This document shows, piece by piece, positions 16,061 to 25,800 of a stretch of 45,466 nt of DNA. The notes under the pieces were generated by a model. That model worked only from the letters and a program-made list of their open reading frames with translations. It had not been told where the DNA came from and made no database searches. Within the stretch, counting starts at the first letter, position 1, and each line of letters starts with the position of its first letter. Made by a program: the position numbers and the translations under genes. This stretch comes from Chloroflexota bacterium (lineage in GTDB: Bacteria; Chloroflexota; Anaerolineae; UBA4142), in assembly GCA_016215025.1 (NCBI GenBank), contig JACRMI010000155.1:1-45466 (forward strand), in the 5' to 3' direction.

Positions 16061-17827
16061 ATGCCCGATCTGTTGCAACCGTTCTTTGGTATTTCGCTCT
16101 GGCTCTGGCTCGTTGTTTTGGTTCTGGCGATTCTTCTCATCGCCTGGATCGTAGCGCGTAAAATGGATTTCGAAGGCGTTAATTTTACTTTCACGCCTCC
16201 TTTCGTGACGGTTCGTTTCAAACGTAAGCAATCTTCCCAGGTTTCCTCTTCACTGCCGACGACTACCCCAACTGTCGCCTCGCCGGGTGAGCGCAGTGCG
16301 GCTATTGGTCGTGATAATCTCGGCACGATCAATACAGGCGACAACATTTCTATTCATTTGCCTCCATCTCAACCTCCTCCAAATGGTTCCGCTCCTCCAC
16401 CTCCTCGCACCACCCACTATGTCCAGCGCGGCGATATTCAGAACCAAGTGCGCGCGGCGCTCCTCTCGCAAACGACGGTCGGCGTGGTGGGCGTGGCGGG
16501 CATGGGTGGCATCGGCAAGACCGAACTTGCACTCTACCTCTACAACGAGTTGCGCGCGACGCGCAATTGCATCTGGCTCGGCGTGTACGAGCGTTCCCTG
16601 GCGGAATTGCAAGCCGAACTTGGACGCGCCCTCGGCATCACCTTTTCCCCAAACGCGACCGACCAGGGTCGCTATGAAATTTTGCTTGCCGCGTTTCAAG
16701 CCAATCCTTGCGTCGTTTTCTTTGACGACGTGTCCAAGTCTGCGATTCCCCACTTGAAATTTCTGTTGCCGCCTGCGCCGTGCGCCGCGCTCATCACTTC
16801 GCGCCAGCGCGAACTGGGTGTCGCGCGCGTTTTAGAATTGGATGTGATGACCAAGGCGCAATCCCTGGAACTGGTGCGCGAGGCACACAATTTGGGTGAC
16901 GCACTCGACCACGAGCCGGACGCCGCGAAAAAACTGTGCGAGTTGTGCGGTTATCTCCCGCTCGCGCTCGACATTGCCGCCAGCCGTCTCCGCAAGCAAT
17001 TGCATTTTTCCGCTGCGCCGATTGCTGCATTCAACCATACGCTGGCCCATCGATTGGAAACATTGCAGCGCGGCGCGCAACCCGACCGCTTGGACAGCAT
17101 CCGCGTCAATATCGATTTGAGTTACGCCGCGCTGACCGATGCTGACAAAAAGCGCTTGTGCGCGCTGGCAGTATTTGCGCCGAGCGGGTTTATGCCGCGC
17201 GCGGCTGCCGCATTATGGAGTGAGACGGAAGAGCAGGCATGTGTTAGCATTGTGCGCTTGCAGGACGAATCGTTGGTGATGAACGCCACGCAAACGGGGC
17301 GATTCAAACTGCATGACCTGATCCGCGATTACGCGTTCCAACGCTTGAGCGAAAGCAACGAAAGCGATGACACGAACCGCGCTCACGCGGAGTTTTTGAT
17401 CAAATTGTTTGTAGAACATTCCCAGGATGATTTGAGCAATGCGCCTCAAGTTGGCAACGAACTGGACAACCTGCGTTCAGCGGCGAAATGGGCGTTCGAG
17501 AAAAACGAAGCGCGGTTGTTGGCTTTGTTGGCGACCCGACCACGCAATTGGTTCTACAATATTTTTCATGTATGGGATGAATGGCTTGGTTGGCTAACCG
17601 AAGCGTTGCGTGTAGGCAAAGACTATGAACCGGCCTTACAAGCCAACGTGCTGCAAGCGATTGGCGACGTGCAACAATTCCGCAAAGACAATGACGCCGC
17701 GCTCGCCAGTTACGCGCAAGCCTTGGAGTTGTTTCGCAGTGTGGGTGCCCGCTTGGGCGAAGCCAACGTGCTGCAAGCGATTGGCGACGTGCAACAATTC
17801 CGCAAAGACAATGACGCCCCGCGATGA
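16061..17827 (+). CDS. NLR-like STAND NTPase (NB-ARC + TPR), 5' part before a frame break
   Basis: 588 residues up to a premature TGA. Order: a membrane helix (about 10-32), a Pro/Thr-rich linker with a GRDNLGTINTGDNISI motif, an NB-ARC ATPase with Walker A GMGGIGKTE (Lys153), Walker B VVFFDDV, the TSR sensor, the GLPL-like CGYLPLALDI and an MHD-like LHDLIRDYA, then a helical region and two 40-residue TPR-type repeats. This is the layout of bacterial signal-transduction ATPases with NLR-like architecture, many of which act as regulators or anti-phage sensors. Start ATG 16061 lies 5 bases after GGAGG and downstream of the promoter. The frame is lost after a 19-bp insertion in the repeats; the domain continues at 17828-18314. 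Confidence 0.85.
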   Translation: MPDLLQPFFGISLWLWLVVLVLAILLIAWIVARKMDFEGVNFTFTPPFVTVRFKRKQSSQVSSSLPTTTPTVASPGERSAAIGRDNLGTINTGDNISIHLPPSQPPPNGSAPPPPRTTHYVQRGDIQNQVRAALLSQTTVGVVGVAGMGGIGKTELALYLYNELRATRNCIWLGVYERSLAELQAELGRALGITFSPNATDQGRYEILLAAFQANPCVVFFDDVSKSAIPHLKFLLPPAPCAALITSRQRELGVARVLELDVMTKAQSLELVREAHNLGDALDHEPDAAKKLCELCGYLPLALDIAASRLRKQLHFSAAPIAAFNHTLAHRLETLQRGAQPDRLDSIRVNIDLSYAALTDADKKRLCALAVFAPSGFMPRAAAALWSETEEQACVSIVRLQDESLVMNATQTGRFKLHDLIRDYAFQRLSESNESDDTNRAHAEFLIKLFVEHSQDDLSNAPQVGNELDNLRSAAKWAFEKNEARLLALLATRPRNWFYNIFHVWDEWLGWLTEALRVGKDYEPALQANVLQAIGDVQQFRKDNDAALASYAQALELFRSVGARLGEANVLQAIGDVQQFRKDNDAPR

Positions 17828-18050
17828 ACGGGACGCCGCGCTCGCCAGTTACGCGCAAGCCTTGGAGTTGTTTCGCAGTGTGGGTGACCGCTTGGGCGAA
17901 GCCAACGTGCTGAAAGCGATTGGCGACGTGCAACAATTCCGCAAAGACAATGACGCCGCGCTCGCCAGTTACGCGCAAGCCTTGGAGTTGTTTCGCAGTG
18001 TGGGTGACCGCTTGGGCGAAGCCAACGTGCAACTTGCATTTGGATCAATT
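17642..18050 (+). repeat. Near-identical 120-bp tandem repeats encoding TPRs
   Basis: Units start with GCCAACGTGCT at 17642, 17762 and 17901, with a partial unit at 18021. Spacing is 120, 139 and 120 bp. The units differ by only a few bases. The 139-bp interval is explained by 19 extra bases (about 17819-17837) flanked by GACGCC on both sides. Each 120-bp unit encodes 40 residues (ANVLQAIGDVQQFRKDNDAA onward). Confidence 0.95.
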
Positions 18051-18314
18051 CGGCGAGGCGAAAGAAATCTAGGTGAAGCACGCAAACATTTTGATCTTGC
18101 GATCAAGGCGTATTGTGATATTGGTGATGGATACAGCCAGGCGCGTGTTTTATATCGATTAGGTGATTGTTTCGCTGACGAAGAGAAATGGCAGGATGCG
18201 ATTCAATCGTATCGTCAAGCCGAGCATATTTGGAAATCAATTGGATTGGATGAACTAGTGGCACAAATTCTATCGCCACGAATTGAACAAGCGCAAAAGC
18301 ATCTTGGCGGTTAG
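17828..18314 (+). pseudogene. 3' continuation of the STAND NTPase in another frame
   Basis: From the 19-bp insertion onward the same TPR protein continues in the +1 frame (DERDAALASYAQALELF), through one and a half further near-identical repeats and two diverged TPRs (GEARKHFDLAIKAYCDIG; WQDAIQSYRQAEHIWKSIG), ending at a normal stop. It has no start codon or ribosome site of its own at the junction, so it is expressed only if the ribosome shifts frame, if the gene reverts, or if the break is an assembly error in the repeats. Confidence 0.75.
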
Positions 18315-18326
18315 CTAAACCAGACT

Positions 18327-18349
18327 TTCCAGGTCCGCTAGACCTGGAA
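18327..18349 (+). terminator. Hairpin after the STAND gene
   Basis: Stem TTCCAGGTC (18327-18335) / GACCTGGAA (18341-18349), loop CGCTA, then GGTTTACATCTTT. It is a probable weak terminator and a relative of the 2437-2478 hairpin. Confidence 0.6.
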
Positions 18350-18367
18350 GGTTTACATCTTTCATGG

Positions 18368-18424
18368 AACTCCTCTCGTGTCTTTAACGTCTATTAGACG
18401 AATCTGACTCACACGAGAGGAGTT
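18368..18424 (+). promoter_or_regulatory. Stem that sequesters the ribosome-binding site of the VIT/VWA gene
   Basis: Perfect 14-bp inverted repeat: AACTCCTCTCGTGT (18368-18381) pairs with ACACGAGAGGAGTT (18411-18424). The right arm contains the GAGAGGAG ribosome site, which ends 6 bases before the ATG at 18429. The 29-nt loop holds a second hairpin CGTC/GACG (18388-18400). In an mRNA the site would be hidden unless the stem opens. Because the stem is followed by TTCT, it could also act as an attenuator. Confidence 0.7.
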
Positions 18425-18428
18425 TTCT

Positions 18429-20978
18429 ATGAAACGCCATCTGCCTCGACTTGTTGTTTCCCTTTTCGCGGCTTTCGCAATTTTCGCGAGTTTCGCGATC
18501 CAAACGTCCCCGGTTTCTGCTGACGGACTCATCTACGTCCAATGTCCGCCGCTGCCGTTTCCACCCGATCAAGGACCCGGCGGCATCGGTGGCACGGTAG
18601 TTCCTATGCCCATGCCGCCCATCGCTACGCCTCGCCCCATCATGCCGCCTGTTCGCCGTGATTGCGCGACGTATCTCACAGTCAAAAAGCACAACGTCAC
18701 TGTGACCATTGAAAACCAGGTCGCGCGCACGCACGTCGATCAGACATTCACCAACGAAAGTACCTACGCGCTCGAAGGCACGTACATTTTCCCGTTGCCC
18801 GACGATGCGGCGATCAGCGATTTTGCAATGTGGATGGATGGCAAAAAGGTCGAGGGCAGGGTGCTCGACAAGAACCAAGCGCGCCAAATTTACGAAGACA
18901 TTGTGCGCCGTCAACGCGATCCGGCGCTGCTCGAATACATCGGGCGCAACGCGTTTCAGGCCAGCATCTATCCCATTCCACCCAAGACCGACAAGCGTGT
19001 CGAGATTGAATACACCCAGGTGTTGAAAGCGGAGCAGGGGCTAGTCCGCTACGTCTATCCGCTCAACACCGAAAAGTTTTCGCCGCAGCCGCTCAAAAAC
19101 GTCTCGGTCAACGTCTCGGTCAAGTCGAACGCGGCGCTCAAAGCGATTTATTCGCCGTCGCATACGGTGGCTGTTTCGCGCAGCGGCGATTACGCGGCGA
19201 GGGTTGGCTATGAGGATTCCAACGTCAAGCCCGATAAAGATTTCATCCTCTACTATTCGGTTACCCAAGACGAGATTGGCGTGAATCTGTTGAGTTACAA
19301 GTCAGGTAGTGACGACGGATTCTTTATGCTGCTCGTCGCGCCCAAGTTTAGCGTGGACACCACGCGCGTCGTCGAAAAAGACGTGATTCTCGTTCTCGAC
19401 GTGTCGGGTTCGATGCAGGGTTCCAAGATCGCGCAAGCCAAAAATGCGCTAACCTACGTGCTGGATCATCTCAACAGTGGCGACCGCTTTAACATCATCT
19501 CGTTCAGCACCGGTACGAACACATATGCCTCGTCGCTGCAACCGGCCTCACGCCGCGAAGACGCGCGCAATTTCGTCTCGCGCATCGTCGCCGAAGGGTC
19601 AACCGATATCAATCGCGCGCTGCTCGAAGCGATGAATGCGACCAGTAAGGATCGTCCCACCATCGTCATCTTTTTGACGGATGGGTTGCCTACAACTGGT
19701 GAGACCAATCCGCAAAAAATAATCGCGAATGTGACGAACACTGCGCCGAAAAACGTTCGGTTATTCACCTTCGGCGTGGGCGATGACGTAAACACCATTT
19801 TGCTCGACACGCTCGCCGATAAATTGCGCGGCGCAAGCGGCTATGTCCGCCCAACCGAAAAAATCGACGAGATCGTTTCGGCGTTTTACGCCAAAGTGTC
19901 AACGCCTGTCCTCTCAGATATTTCGGTCGATTGGGGCGGCATCACCGTGAACGATGTGTATCCGTATCCAATGCCCGACCTCTTTATCGGAACGCAGCTT
20001 CTCGTCACAGGTCGCTATCGCGGCAGTAGTCCGACGACGATCACGTTGAAAGGCACGGTGAACGGCACTCCTCAATCGTTCAAGTATTCCGATGTCACGT
20101 TCCGGTCGTCGGGTGGCGAAGATTCGATTCCGCGATTGTGGGCGACGCGTAAGATCGGTTATTTGTTGAATGAAATTCGCTTACACGGCGAGTCGAAAGA
20201 AATCGTGAATGAAATTGTGGCGCTGGCAGTCCGCTATGGCATCGTTACGCCGTACACCTCGTTCCTCGTCGATGAGCGTGTCGATGTGCTGACGCAGTCG
20301 GGGCGGAGTTCGGCGGCAAGTTCGGCTGCCAGCTCGATGGCGGCCTCCTCATCATCGACCGGAGCGAAAGCGGTCGATCAAAGCCAATTCCAAAATCAAT
20401 TGCGTGGCGCGGTTGCGCCGGCCGCCATGCCGACCGCAGCGCCTGCGCCAAGCAATGCGCCTTTTGGAACCACGACGACGCAACAAGAAGCAGTGCCTAT
20501 CGTGCCGATTCAGGCGATTGGCGACAAGACCTTTTTGCTGCGCAACGGTATATGGACCGATTCGCAATTCGATCCGTCGAAGATGACGACAAAGAAAATC
20601 GAATTTGGCAGCGACGCGTACTTTGCATTGTCGACCAACAATCCCGAATGGGGCAAGTATCTGGCGCTCGGCGCACGCGTGATTGTGGTCATCGATGGCG
20701 TGGCGTACGAAATCACGGACACGGGCGTGGGCGCAACGTCGCCTGATTCGTCCAGCTTGCCCAAGCCCAGTTCATCCATCGCGATTTCGGCGAATGTGAC
20801 TCGTGCGTTGCCAGCGGCGACTCCGCCAACACAACCGACACCAAGCGCGGGCAGCACCACCTCATCGGCGCAAACGACTTTTCAAAATATCGGATTGATG
20901 GCGGGTGGGGGATTGCTTGTGCTGGGAGCAATTGGCGCGGGAATCGCGTTAGCAGTTCTGACGGTGAGAAGGAAATAG
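18429..20978 (+). CDS. VIT and VWA domain membrane protein (inter-alpha-trypsin inhibitor heavy-chain-like)
   Basis: 849 residues: signal peptide (to about SADG), Pro-rich spacer, a VIT domain (about 80-210: YLTVKKHNVTVTIENQVART, EGTYIFPLPDDAAISDF, QIYEDIVRRQRDPALLEY), a VWA domain (about 318-490) with an intact metal-ion site DVSGS at 324-328 and LTDGLPT, a VIT_2-like tail (WATRKIGYLLNEIRLHGES, VTPYTSFLVDE), a Ser/Ala linker, a domain starting GDKTFLLRNGIWTDSQFD, and a C-terminal membrane helix (about 815-843). It is probably surface-attached and involved in adhesion or protein interaction. Its ribosome site lies in a long stem. Confidence 0.92.
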   Translation: MKRHLPRLVVSLFAAFAIFASFAIQTSPVSADGLIYVQCPPLPFPPDQGPGGIGGTVVPMPMPPIATPRPIMPPVRRDCATYLTVKKHNVTVTIENQVARTHVDQTFTNESTYALEGTYIFPLPDDAAISDFAMWMDGKKVEGRVLDKNQARQIYEDIVRRQRDPALLEYIGRNAFQASIYPIPPKTDKRVEIEYTQVLKAEQGLVRYVYPLNTEKFSPQPLKNVSVNVSVKSNAALKAIYSPSHTVAVSRSGDYAARVGYEDSNVKPDKDFILYYSVTQDEIGVNLLSYKSGSDDGFFMLLVAPKFSVDTTRVVEKDVILVLDVSGSMQGSKIAQAKNALTYVLDHLNSGDRFNIISFSTGTNTYASSLQPASRREDARNFVSRIVAEGSTDINRALLEAMNATSKDRPTIVIFLTDGLPTTGETNPQKIIANVTNTAPKNVRLFTFGVGDDVNTILLDTLADKLRGASGYVRPTEKIDEIVSAFYAKVSTPVLSDISVDWGGITVNDVYPYPMPDLFIGTQLLVTGRYRGSSPTTITLKGTVNGTPQSFKYSDVTFRSSGGEDSIPRLWATRKIGYLLNEIRLHGESKEIVNEIVALAVRYGIVTPYTSFLVDERVDVLTQSGRSSAASSAASSMAASSSSTGAKAVDQSQFQNQLRGAVAPAAMPTAAPAPSNAPFGTTTTQQEAVPIVPIQAIGDKTFLLRNGIWTDSQFDPSKMTTKKIEFGSDAYFALSTNNPEWGKYLALGARVIVVIDGVAYEITDTGVGATSPDSSSLPKPSSSIAISANVTRALPAATPPTQPTPSAGSTTSSAQTTFQNIGLMAGGGLLVLGAIGAGIALAVLTVRRK

Positions 20979-20983
20979 ATAAG

Positions 20984-21020
20984 AAGAGACCTGGGTTCAA
21001 GCGAAGAAACCAGGTCTCTT
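20984..21020 (+). terminator. Terminator of the VIT/VWA gene
   Basis: Perfect 11-bp stem AAGAGACCTGG (20984-20994) / CCAGGTCTCTT (21010-21020), followed by TCTATG. It lies just after the stop codon. Confidence 0.75.
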
Positions 21021-21023
21021 TCT

Positions 21024-21164
21024 ATGTCATTGCCAGTACTTCACGAATTGTCATTTCGAGGAAGCGGAGCGACCGAGAAATCTCCTCATTCCAACCGAAA
21101 AACGAGATTTCTCGCTCCGCTCGAAATGACAAACGAATGTTTTGTGAAGTACTGGCAATGACAT
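21024..21164. repeat. Large nested palindrome between convergent genes
   Basis: The outer 21-bp arms 21024-21044 and 21144-21164 (core TGTCATTGCCAGTACTTCAC) pair perfectly. Inside them lies a complete GTCATTTCGAG element: TTGTCATTTCGA (21048-21059) pairs with TCGAAATGACAA (21121-21132), then GCGGAGCGA/TCGCTCCGC, then GAGAAATCTC/GAGATTTCTC. Nearly the whole 141 nt can fold into one hairpin. It can end transcription from both sides. Confidence 0.85.
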
Positions 21165-21172
21165 GCGGGACT

Positions 21173-22843
21173 CTATTTTTCGCTCACAAGCTTTACAAAC
21201 GCGTCCGTGATCTTGGGATCGAAATGTTTGCCTTTTTCGCTGCGAATGTATTCTAACGCTTGACTAGCGCTCCACGCGGCGCGAAATCGGCGATGCGACG
21301 TGAGCGCATCCCACACATCGGCGAGCGCAAAAATGCGGGCTGCCAGCGGAATTTGTTCGCCCTGCAATTGGCTGGGGTAACCGGTGCCCTCCCATTTTTC
21401 GTGATGATAGCGCGGAATGTCGAGGGCTGGACGCAAGTGTGCAATCGGTGAAAGCAGACGATAGGCGTAGGTTGGATGCTCGCGCATGATGGTCCACTCA
21501 TCGGCGGTGAGTGTACCGGGTTTAAGCAGAATGCTATCGGGCACACTCATCTTGCCAACGTCGTGCAACAATGCGCCGCGTCGAACATGCACGAGTTGTG
21601 ATTGTGTAAATCCTAACTGGCTCGCCAGATGCACCGTCATGCGTGTCACGCGGCGGCTGTGTCCTTCCGTTTCCTCCTCGCGCAAATCGATGGCGTGTGC
21701 CCAGGCTTGAATCGTTTCATCGTACGCCAGCGTCAAGTCGGAATTGAAATGCTGCAAGCCGCCGAGAGTTGTCGCATGATTAATCGCAATCGCCGCTTGC
21801 GTCGCCAGCGCCTGAAAATAATCTTTCCATGCCTGATCGACGAGGAGCGGCATGCGTTTGAAAACTTCGATCATGCCTTTGACTTGATTGTTGACGACGA
21901 GCGGCACTTTGGCATTGGCGACGAATTGTTCTTCTTCCCACACCTGACGGCGCGCGTCGTTCGTCGGCGATTGTTGCAAGCGCGGGACCATCGTGATTTG
22001 ATTTTCGACAACCGCGTGCGTTTCAAAAATTTCGTCGAGCCGCAAACGCGATTGCTCGATGCTCTTGCCACGAAAGCCGCGCCCCGCTGCATAGTCCAGC
22101 GTCGATGTGCTTGGGTTGGTTAAAAGAATCGCCGAAGCATCGACTTGGAGTTGGCTGATGAGTTCGGCGAGTAAAATATTTAAAATGACTTGGAGATCGA
22201 GACTGACGGTGATCGCCGTACTCACCGCTTGCAAAGCCGAAATGCGCTGGAGTTGGCGCACCGTTTGTTCGTGCAAGCGTAAGCGTTGGATCATAACGCC
22301 TGCCACTTCGGCGACGATGCTCATGAGCCGAACTTGGTCGGGGGTGAATTCGCGTGGGAATAATACGGAAGCATAGAGAACGCCGACGACCTCTTGCGGC
22401 GCGCGAATCGGCACCACTGCGCCGCCCAGCCCAGCCGGAACATGCGCGCGCGCAGATTCTACCGTACGCGGGTCGGACTTGAATTCGGGTGAGACATAGG
22501 TTTCGCCCGTCGAAAAAACTTGACCGGCAATACCTTGTCCTGGTTTCAGCCGCAGGGTCAGATTGGGGAAACCACTCGCGCCAGCTTGGTAGAGTTCATC
22601 GGTCGCTTTATCGTGCAACCACACGGTCACGGCAGCGGCATCCAACACCGCATGGGTCTCTTGAACGAGAATCGGCAGCGCTTCATCCAGGGTTTCGGCG
22701 ACGCGTAAGGCGCTCGAAATCCGGTTGATGGCTTCGAGTTGGACGATGCGGTGCTGCATCTCCTCTTGTGAACGATTGCCAAGAAAAGTTGAGTTGAAAT
22801 TGGTCGCTGGCTGCATCGGCATCTGAGGATTAAAAGTAGACAT
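21173..22843 (-). CDS. GAF-GAF-HD-GYP protein, putative c-di-GMP phosphodiesterase
   Basis: A 556-residue cytoplasmic protein with two GAF domains (about 45-190 and 210-355) and a C-terminal HD-GYP domain (about 370-550). Catalytic signatures are intact: RRGALLHDVGKMSVPDSIL (HD) and YHHEKWEGTGYP (HHE-x4-GYP). HD-GYP enzymes hydrolyse c-di-GMP to pGpG or GMP; the GAF domains probably sense a small ligand or redox state. There is no Shine-Dalgarno sequence before the ATG; instead a TATAAT lies 13 bases upstream, overlapping the stop of the neighbouring HD-GYP gene. The two are paralogues and lie head to tail with a 14-base gap. Confidence 0.92.
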   Translation of the reverse strand: MSTFNPQMPMQPATNFNSTFLGNRSQEEMQHRIVQLEAINRISSALRVAETLDEALPILVQETHAVLDAAAVTVWLHDKATDELYQAGASGFPNLTLRLKPGQGIAGQVFSTGETYVSPEFKSDPRTVESARAHVPAGLGGAVVPIRAPQEVVGVLYASVLFPREFTPDQVRLMSIVAEVAGVMIQRLRLHEQTVRQLQRISALQAVSTAITVSLDLQVILNILLAELISQLQVDASAILLTNPSTSTLDYAAGRGFRGKSIEQSRLRLDEIFETHAVVENQITMVPRLQQSPTNDARRQVWEEEQFVANAKVPLVVNNQVKGMIEVFKRMPLLVDQAWKDYFQALATQAAIAINHATTLGGLQHFNSDLTLAYDETIQAWAHAIDLREEETEGHSRRVTRMTVHLASQLGFTQSQLVHVRRGALLHDVGKMSVPDSILLKPGTLTADEWTIMREHPTYAYRLLSPIAHLRPALDIPRYHHEKWEGTGYPSQLQGEQIPLAARIFALADVWDALTSHRRFRAAWSASQALEYIRSEKGKHFDPKITDAFVKLVSEK

Positions 22844-22856
22844 ATAGGGTGCGTAT

Positions 22857-22862
22857 ATTATA
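22857..22862 (-). promoter_or_regulatory. -10 box at the 3' end of the upstream HD-GYP gene
   Basis: TATAAT on the minus strand overlaps the TAA stop (22858-22860) of the PAS/HD-GYP gene. The predicted transcription start near 22850 leaves about 7 nt before the ATG at 22843 and no ribosome site. Confidence 0.5.
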
Positions 22863-25800
22863 CACCGATTTCGAGTTTGAGAAACATCTCGACAACTTTA
22901 GGATCAAAGTGTTTGCTGTTTTCATTCTGAATGAATTTGAGTGCTTGTTCAGGCGTCCATGCTGCCCGATAGGGGCGGTCGGACGTAAGCGCATCCCAAA
23001 CATCGACGACGGCAAAGAGACGCGCCGATAAGGGAATGGCTTTGCCTGCTAGGTGGCGCGGATAGCCGGTGCCATCCCACCGTTCGTGATGATAGAGCGG
23101 AATGTCGATGGCAGGTTTCAAATATTCAATTGGCGAAAGTAATTGATAGGCGAATTCTGGATGACGCTGCATGTATGCCAACTCTTCTTCGTCGAGTTTG
23201 TCCGGCTTGCGGAGAATCGAATCCGGCACACCCATTTTGCCAATATCGTGCAAGAGCGCGCCGCGCCGAATGTGGATGAGTTCCTGATCGGTTAGTCCGA
23301 ATTTGCGCGCGAGGCGCAAGGTCATTTCGGTTACGCGGGTTGAATGCCCTTCTGTTTCGTGATCGCGCAAATCGAGCGCGCGTGACCATCCTTCGATGGT
23401 TGCATCGTACGCCATAATCATTTCGATATTGGCTTGCTGTAGTCCGTCGAAGAGACTCGCGTTGTCGATGGCAATGGCGGCTTGACCCGCCAGCGCTTCC
23501 AGAAAAGTCAGCCATTCTTTATCGTGCCGCAAAGGAGTGCGCTGAAATATTTCCAGCACGCCTTTGACTTGCCCTTTGGCGATGAGAGGGACCGCGCAAT
23601 AGCCCATAAATTTTTCCAATTGAATCATGGTCGCAAATGGAGAGGGTATCACCGTGGAACCTTTGACGTTTCGACAATCCTGAATCAAAATGGTCTTGCG
23701 ATCAAGCACGGCTTGACCCGCAAAATTTTGCCCCAGCCACACTTGGGTCTTTTGAACCGAGCGCGTGCGAAATCCTTTACCCGCGATAAACTCCAAAACG
23801 TGCGCCTTGGGTTTGATCAATAAAATGCACGTTGCGTCGGCCTTGAGTTGAGTAATGACTTGATCGAGCAGAACTTCTAGGGTGACTCGGAGATCGAGAC
23901 TGGACGTAATCGCTTGATCAATATTGCGCAGAGCGGTCAATTGGCGCAAACGAGCTTGCGTCTGCTCGTGCAACATCGCGCGATTGATTGCGTTCGCCGA
24001 GATCTCGGTGATGGCCATGAGCATCGCGACTTCATTCGCGGTATAAGGTGACTCGGGCCGGCTCACCGCAATCGCGCCGATGGTTTTCCCCTGAGCGATT
24101 AGCGGCGCATACGCCACCGGATGCTCTGGCTTGATCGATTGGATTTGGTTTTGAAAATCAGGATAGGGTTTGCCCGTGGCAATCACTTGCCCAATGATGC
24201 CATCCCCCGGAGGGATGCGCAGATTGGCCAGTGAGGCTGAACTGCCCAGCGCGAGTTCGATCTGGACGTTATCTGTTGCCGAATCACGCATTGCCACAAC
24301 TGCGCCGCTGGAATGCAATAGGTCCATGAGTTGATTCAAGACCAAGGGCAACATTTGATTGCGCGTATTGGCAACGCGCAACGATGTTCCTACTTGAATC
24401 AGCGTTTGCAGTTCGCGTTCGTGTTGTCTCTGTTCGGTAATATCTTCGAGCGTGCCAACACGCCCAATCGGTTTACCGGTTTGATCGCGTAAGGCCGCCG
24501 AGTGCATCTTGACCCAGCGCACTTGAGCATCCGCGACGAGAATACGAAATTCGCTATTGAAATCTTCTCCACTCGTAATTGCCGTGTGTCTTTGCTCTAG
24601 TACCGCAGTGCGGTCATTCGGATAAATTTTTATCGCGTTGAACCATTCATAACCCAGACATTTCTCTGGCATGATCTCCAGCGTCCGAAGAAATTGCTGA
24701 TTCGCAAAAGTGGTTTTGCCTTCGGCGTCCGTTTGGAAAATGCCGATCGGGGCGGATTCACTGAGCGAGCGAAAACGCGCTTCGCTTTTGCGTAATTCGT
24801 TTTCAGCGCATTTGCGTTCGGTGACATTTTCAAAGACGGCTACAAAGCGTTCCGTTTCTGAACTAAAAACCAAAACCGAGAACCAGATATCCAACGCCCG
24901 GACGTAGGTTTCAAAGCGTTCGCCGTTGCCGGTGCGGGCCACGCGTCCATAGATCTCGAACATTTCGGGATTGGACTCTTTGATGCCAGGAATGATTTCA
25001 GTCACACGCTTGCCAACAACATTTTTCAGTCCGGTCAAGGTTTCAAACGCGGTATTGACGTCGAGGTAAACGAAATCCTGGGGTTGATCGTTTTCGTATA
25101 TCATTTGACAATACGCCAACCCATCCATCATATTCTCGAACAAGATGCGATAGCGTTCGGCATTTTGCAAGGATTCGCGTTCGGCCGTCTTCCGGTCGGA
25201 GATGTCGCGGACGATCACTTGGGTCGCTGGCTCACCCAAATATGTAATAGGCGCGGCAATTACTTCGCCGTCGACAACGGTGCCATCCAGTCGGATGAAT
25301 TTTTCTTCGACGAGAGAAATCGGGGCACCCTCTATCAATTGGCGATTGCGTTGTGCCACCACGGCGTGATAGTTTGGCACGACCACTTCGAGTATTGGCT
25401 TGCCAAGGATTTCTTGCGGCGTTTTGGCTCCGACGAGTCGCATGCCCGCCGGATTGACGAAAACGAATTTGCCGTGTTGATGAATGGCGATTGCCTCCGG
25501 CGAAATATCCACCAAGCGTTGGTAACGTTCTTCGCAGGCGCGTGCCATTTCTTCAAGGTGTTTTCGCTCAATGGCAGTGTGCAGAACGCGAGCGAGCCAA
25601 TAATCATCAGTCCGTTCGCGAATGATGTAGTCGATTGCCCCGTCGTGAGTGGCTTGTACCGCAGCGTGTTCATCTGCCGCTTGGCTTGCGATGACGATGG
25701 GTAAAGTTGGAGCAGCTTGGGTAATTTTCGTTAGAGTGTCCGTCTGCGTGATGTGTTCACTATCGACGAGCATTGCTTCGAATGGTTCGGCGGTGAGTCT

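Noticed and set aside
17400..18032. Minus-strand open frame with repeated peptide opposite the TPR repeats
   Set aside because: The periodicity only mirrors the 120-bp coding repeats of the STAND gene on the other strand.
17642..18050. Possible CRISPR-like array
   Set aside because: The repeats are 120 bp, contiguous without spacers, and encode TPR units in frame.
25084..25704. Plus-strand open frame of 206 codons opposite the PAS/HD-GYP gene
   Set aside because: It is antisense to recognised PAS domains and has no domain or ribosome site of its own.
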